DNA from: Branchiostoma floridae
Taxonomy: Eukaryota; Chordata; Leptocardii; Amphioxiformes; Branchiostomatidae
Reading direction: 5' to 3'
DNA: 64,000 nt
NCBI RefSeq assembly: GCF_000003815.2
Contig: NC_049987.1
Span: 21,028,187-21,092,186 of the forward strand
Shown: one piece after another, positions 61,201 through 64,000 of the stretch
Layout: the number at the start of each line of letters is the position of its first letter
Numbering within the stretch: the stretch's first letter is position 1
Made by a program: the position numbers and the translations under genes
The notes under the pieces: model-generated
What the model was told of the DNA's origin: nothing
The model's database searches: none
Seen by the model: the letters and a program-made list of their open reading frames with translations, nothing else

Positions 61201-63786
61201 TGTGTCTGAAAAAAGTATACTGCTGTATTCTTACCGACCTGACACCATTGTCTCGAACAGAGAACCATCGTGTAGATCTAGAACTAGAACCTTCTACACA
61301 GTCTATACCGTTACCATTTTGATTATGATACAAACTACAGAAAATAGGGCGCCTGTCATGTAAACAAAAGTGTAAACAAAGGGCTTCCGCATACTCTGAT
61401 GTAGTATTTATAATAAAATCGTCAATTAATCCCCACGAAATTAAGATTACGTCACGTGGAGAGTTATACAAATTAGTAATTACGTAAAAAAAAAGCTTAG
61501 TTCGCACCTCTTTCCCAGTGATATCCAGCGTCGTAGAAAAAATGATAGACGAGGTTTTCTCTCTACCAAAACACGTGCAAACAGGTCGATTTCACGTTTC
61601 AGGAGGTCTCATTCGCCGGAAAATTTGGAAAAGGTAACCAAACACGCCTTGAACTTACCCTTCGTTCCCCGCTGCGCCAAAATCTCCGTTGTACGCTCCG
61701 TCGCTGCTGTCTGTCCACGGATTGCGATAATTTAGGCGGACTACCATGAACCACTCGCCACACAATGCCTACAAACATGGCTACCTTCCTCTCTAATCTT
61801 AGCCCGTCATGTGACCGGATTGGCGAGTTATGATTGGTGAAAGCTGGGGTGCGCGGAACTATGGCAGGCTGTGCTGCAGTACCGGCGTGGCCGCAGGGGG
61901 CGCACGGCGCCAAATTCAAATTAAACTAAACCGCTGATGCGAAACAGCCGTGTAACATTCAATGCAGCTAAAAACAATTCATACACACCTACATCATAGG
62001 GCATTTATGTATGAAACCCAGAACATGGACCAGTGCAGGTTAGGTGCAGGTAGACACCAAAAATACCTGCACAGCTCCAATTTTACCTGCACTAACCTGC
62101 ATATGCAGCTGGTATTTCAAGCCCTGCATATGGTCCAGATGGTGGTGAATTTTGGTTCAAAGTACAGGGGTTTGATTCCTGCTGGTCACTAGCTCATTCC
62201 CTTAAAAAAGGTTCAACTCATTCAACAATTGAATACTACATGTAATTCTTCGTAAGATTGGAAGACATTCCTGTTACCTTGACAATCTTCTTCTTGATCT
62301 TGACTGGTTTCTTGACCTCCTCTGGCTCCCAGTTCCTGGCCTTCAACTTCTCAAGGTCATCAAACTTCTTGTCAACATCCTCAACCTAAAAACATGGAAC
62401 ACTTGTTATAGAGACCACAGAAAAAGTTCTGTTCACTGGACTCTTTTCCATGTTAAACAAAACTAAAATTTACAATAGTACAAGTCTTTTTTAGGTTCAT
62501 TGTATATTCCAAAAATCAATTGAAACTTTACAGATTTGACTTGCTCAGATGAGTCTCTTTACACAGCCACTGCTTTATTCCCACCAATGTTTTGCTGACC
62601 GTCTGTCACCTGCCTCAGTGCAATTCTGACTGATTCACGTTTGTTGCCTTAAGCCTATCAGAGAAGTCTGCCTGTCGCTGTCAGAAAACTTAAAAATCTT
62701 CCACCCAACGTCTATTTGGAGATTACACAGCAGGTAAATTCAGTCCGATCGTCAAGTAAAGATTGTAAGTGACCCGGAAGTAGATCCAAACTGACCTGCA
62801 AGTAGACTATGACTGCCCTGGAAGTAGAACCTAACTGACCCCAAAGTACACCATCACTGGACTGCAAGTAGAGGTTGTAATTGACCCAGAAGTACATCCT
62901 GACTGACCGGCAAGTACAGGTTGTAACTGACCCGGAAGTAGACAGTGACTGACCTGGAAGTAGACCATGTCCCAGAATCCCTGCAGGTCCTGACAGGTTG
63001 TCTCCTTCTCGCCGGTGTTGAACTCACAGTTGTCCACCAGCCCGGAGAACTGTTTGAACCGCTGGTCCATCAGCAGCTGCGCCTGCCCGATCGTGGTCCG
63101 GATCTGACCTTGGACTAGAGATAATCACAGCAGAACAGTTAAACCCTCATCATCATTCATCCTCCTTCAGTCCTCTAACATCAAGAAACTGTAAGCTGTC
63201 AGTCCTTTAGAAATATAGCTTGATGTCCGGATCTGACCTTGGACCAGCTGCTAATAATCCACATTGTTGTGGGATAAGCAGTACTGGAGATGATGATGAT
63301 GATGATGGACTAAAGATAATCACAGCAGAACAGTCTTCTAACACCACAATAGTGTGCACTGAAACAGAGCTCTTTAGAAATATGCCTGATGTTGCTTCCC
63401 CTTAATATATTTCCAAAGCATATTTTGCATGTGTTGCAGTTTCATTGTGACAGTCACTGCTATCTATGAATACAAGTTACAACCTTGCAAAGTAATTTTG
63501 AAACTTTCCATACAAAAAGAATGCAGAAAAATTTGCAGAGAGAAATGTCTTTACAAATAGCTACTGACATTATTAAAAGAAGTTGACCATATGGTTTGTT
63601 AGTTGGAGTAATTGTTATCATAATGAGAGAAAATTGATTCAGACAACAGAGTCACAAAATCAGACCAACCTTCCTCTGAGAGTCCGTCCTGTGTGACTGT
63701 GTCCTCCCACTTGGTGCACAGCCCTGTCAGGTGTTCTGCCTGGGACACCAGCAGCCGCCGGAAGTACGGCACGTCATGTGCCTCTG
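49284..63786 (-). CDS. DLGAP5: DLGAP5 / HURP, C-terminal part (5' end outside window)
   Basis: Eleven exons in reading order: 63670-63786, 62954-63114, 62278-62385, 53336-53555, 52719-52862, 51713-52113, 50996-51272, 50494-50636, 49899-50055, 49574-49658, 49284-49443; all phases fit, about 657 residues. The first three carry the GKAP domain (PYFRRLLVSQAEHLTGLC, QRFKQFSGLVDNCEF, TTCQDLQGFWDMVYFQVEDV). Next come a coiled basic stretch (KRLMEAKAAMKAAMMANK) and TFDGGFFKVNSPAKTP, which matches FDAGFFRVESPVK of human DLGAP5. The tail is disordered, rich in TP/SP sites and ends with SPVRRSMRLESAG. The human protein is a spindle factor that binds microtubules near chromosomes and is regulated by Aurora A and Ran-importin. 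Its N-terminal microtubule-binding part lies off the right edge. Intron 53556-62277 hosts an opposite-strand RAG1-like gene. Confidence 0.9.
51727..51975 (-). repeat. 40-residue tandem repeat inside a DLGAP5 exon
   Basis: Two in-frame units of 120 bases encode VVVGTPLKLHSPIGEGSEFT ... LEDGTVAITTE and VVVGTPVKLHSPIGEGSEFT ... LEDGTVPITTE. Each carries a TP and an SP site. The units are similar at DNA level, so the duplication is young. Confidence 0.9.
52579..52690. repeat. CAGGGCTCRAAATAC repeat, copy 1
   Basis: It starts CAGGGCTCAAAATACC and holds several CCTGCAC / GTGCAGGTAA words. Related copies lie at about 53592-53690 (same direction) and 62030-62130 (opposite direction, ends GGTATTTCAAGCCCTGC). 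The terminus recalls hAT-type ends; it is probably a small non-autonomous DNA transposon. Confidence 0.5.
53592..53690. repeat. CAGGGCTCGAAATAC repeat, copy 2
   Basis: CAGGGCTCGAAATACTTTTT followed by GCATGCCTGCACTGATGCAG and TTACCTGCACCACTC. It lies just after DLGAP5 exon 53336-53555, at the left side of the intron that hosts the RAG1-like gene. Confidence 0.5.
53765..53850 (+). promoter_or_regulatory. Likely promoter of the RAG1-like gene
   Basis: GCGCCTGCGCAGT matches an NRF1-type site and CCAAGATGGCGGCGG a YY1-type initiator site, both common at TATA-less start sites. The block lies 560 bases before the coding start at 54406, on the same strand; a GACGAC-GTAAAT donor at about 53841 and a TATAG acceptor at about 54390 would allow a 5' non-coding exon. 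This is inference. Confidence 0.4.
54406..60306 (+). CDS. RAG1-like protein: RAG1 N-terminal zinc region fused to DDE transposase region
   Basis: Ten exons: 54406-55752, 56117-56400, 56746-56961, 57086-57325, 57571-57662, 57780-57985, 58361-58735, 59037-59195, 59526-59727 and 60002-60306; phases agree throughout, 1141 residues, no break. Residues 16-101 match the RAG1 N-terminal zinc region: C18-x2-C21, H63-P-x3-C68-x2-C71, W89-Y-P-H92-T and C98-x2-C101 (compare LCRICG, IHPTEFCHNC, WHPHTPSCDIC in vertebrate RAG1). Residues 197-400 are a 17-residue tandem repeat. The C-terminal half shows a RAG/Transib/CMC-type core: D637 in IGGDHGGPS, D712 in MAGDYAFLS, C731-x2-C734, H1063-x4-H1068 and E1089 (or E1085) in LAEQGIEEVH. 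Vertebrate RAG1 uses D600, D708, C727-x2-C730, H937-x4-H942 and E962. Molluscan N-RAG-TP and Chapaev-type transposases are the nearest known kin I can name. Residue assignments are by eye. Confidence 0.85.
54994..55605 (+). repeat. Coding minisatellite, 12 x 51 bases
   Basis: Twelve in-frame copies of a 17-residue unit (consensus VSTVQPQPGVAYCPVPP). The inner copies are almost identical at DNA level, the first and last two more diverged. Because 51 is divisible by three and the unit lacks stops, several other frames on both strands are open too; these are shadows. Confidence 0.95.
60475..60480 (+). terminator. Poly(A) signal of the RAG1-like gene
   Basis: AATAAA 169 bases after the stop codon at 60306, in the right orientation. 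Confidence 0.5.
60612..61747 (-). CDS. Possible short gene converging on the RAG1-like gene
   Basis: Exon 61659-61747 starts at an ATG (MVVRLNYRNPWTDSSDG, then NEG) and ends at a GGGTAAGT-type donor in phase 2. Exon 60612-60704 begins after CTCTCTGCAG and continues in frame: GYNYNLQGSWSSFTTDMKG, DWNPAGLCDFR. A further donor (TTTTAG-GTACAAG) is possible; if unused, the frame reads ten more codons to a TAG (about 71 residues in all). I do not recognise the protein. Two clean splice sites, an open frame through both exons and a promoter-like region just upstream speak for a real gene, but it is short and has no known domain. Confidence 0.35.
61740..61880 (-). promoter_or_regulatory. CpG-rich promoter-like region with CCAAT boxes
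   Basis: Two ATTGG words (CCAAT on the minus strand) at about 61820 and 61834, CATGTGACC (E-box type) at about 61808, and CATGGCTACC near 61779, with raised CpG. It lies directly upstream of the minus-strand ATG at 61747. Confidence 0.35.
62030..62130. repeat. CAGGGCTTGAAATAC repeat, copy 3, inverted
   Basis: Reverse complement of copies 1 and 2: many CCTGCAC words, ending GCTGGTATTTCAAGCCCTGC. It lies near the right side of the same DLGAP5 intron. Confidence 0.5.
62764..62965 (-). repeat. Minisatellite of exon-end plus 5' splice-site copies
   Basis: Directly after the donor of DLGAP5 exon 62954-63114 (CTACTTCCAG then GTCAGTC) come about eight units of 22-26 bases that repeat the same exon end and donor: CTACTTCCGG-GTCAGTT, GTACTTGCCG-GTCAGTC, GTACTTCTGG-GTCAATT, CTACTTGCAG-TCCAGTG, GTACTTTGGG-GTCAGTT, CTACTTCCAG-GGCAGTC, CTACTTGCAG-GTCAGTT and CTACTTCCGG-GTCACTT. 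Several could serve as donors. Confidence 0.85.
63224..63250 (-). repeat. Duplicate of the DLGAP5 exon start in the upstream intron
   Basis: TCCGGATCTGACCTTGGAC (plus strand, about 63228-63246) repeats the first bases of exon 62954-63114 (63096-63114). Nearby GATAATCACAGCAGAACAGT at 63120 returns at 63315, and TTTAGAAATAT at 63207 returns at 63373, so a larger segment was duplicated and then diverged. Confidence 0.6.
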
Positions 63787-64000
63787 CTGTTTAAACAAGT
63801 AAAGCAGTTTTTAGAAACTTCATATATTCACAAGGTTTTATCATGAAGTGTGCTCTTTCTGTAAAATACTGCATCAAGTCAATTAGTTAGTATGAGTGCT
63901 GTAAGTGTAGGAACAAAGACTCTAGATCTTAAAACACAGAAAGCAACAGTTTCAGAAAGCAAAACTGAAAAGGCTTGAAAATTGCTGCAAATATTCTGAT

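Noticed and set aside
61193-61507. Minus-strand frame of about 104 codons at 61193-61507
   Set aside because: No domain, biased by AT-rich flanks, no supported splice partner; kept out of the list.
60612-61747. The convergent short gene as a RAG2-like partner
   Set aside because: Only about 71 residues, with no kelch repeats or PHD cysteines; the parallel is in orientation only.
53556-62277. The CAGGGCTCGAAATAC repeats as terminal inverted repeats of the RAG1-like element
   Set aside because: A third copy lies outside at 52579 and the copies are diverged short repeats, so they look like independent small elements; no target duplication was found.
1-64000. CRISPR arrays, bacterial operons, tRNA or rRNA genes
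   Set aside because: None seen. Tandem repeats here lack unique spacers, and the tRNA-like stretches are SINE heads without a full cloverleaf.

Overview
The window is animal nuclear DNA: genes are cut into many short exons with GT..AG introns, introns are full of foldback repeats, and there is one 978-base assembly gap (8395-9372). The gene set (CILP-like protein, lambda-crystallin, PEX7, DLGAP5/HURP, an NTase-TPR gene, a RAG1-like transposase gene) and the many small palindromic repeats suggest an invertebrate chordate. My best guess is amphioxus (Branchiostoma); this is inference from content, not from a database match.

Layout. 1-7.7 kb (minus): a secreted modular protein, read as signal-peptide exon, two Sushi exons, then ten or eleven almost identical TSP1 exons running off the left edge. 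8.1-9.6 kb: assembly gap framed by inverted repeats with a Penelope-like fragment. 9.6-15.7 kb: no gene recognised, several foldback repeats and a tandem duplication. 15.7-22.1 kb (plus): a CILP-like gene of seven exons that begins with a membrane anchor. 23.4-27.7 kb and 28.7-35.3 kb (minus): two tandem copies of a lambda-crystallin / L-gulonate 3-dehydrogenase gene (CRYL1), each seven exons and 318 codons; the second carries a 2.8 kb Polinton-like mini-element in intron 3. 37.3-43.1 kb (plus): a nucleotidyltransferase-TPR protein with a CRE-rich repeat just upstream and an apparent frameshift in its first exon. 44.8-47.7 kb (plus): PEX7 in three exons. 49.3-63.8 kb (minus): the 3' eleven exons of DLGAP5 (HURP); the 5' end lies beyond the right edge.

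The most interesting content is inside the 8.7 kb DLGAP5 intron at 53556-62277. It holds, on the opposite strand, a ten-exon gene for a 1141-residue protein that joins a RAG1-type N-terminal zinc region to a RAG/Transib/CMC-type DDE catalytic region. Candidate D, D, E, the C-x2-C and the H-x4-H are all present, and the spacing between the second D and the C-x2-C equals that of vertebrate RAG1. A possible short gene converges on it from the other strand. Two of the housekeeping genes (DLGAP5 and PEX7) also show tandem duplication of their own splice sites, which makes rows of decoy sites beside the real ones.
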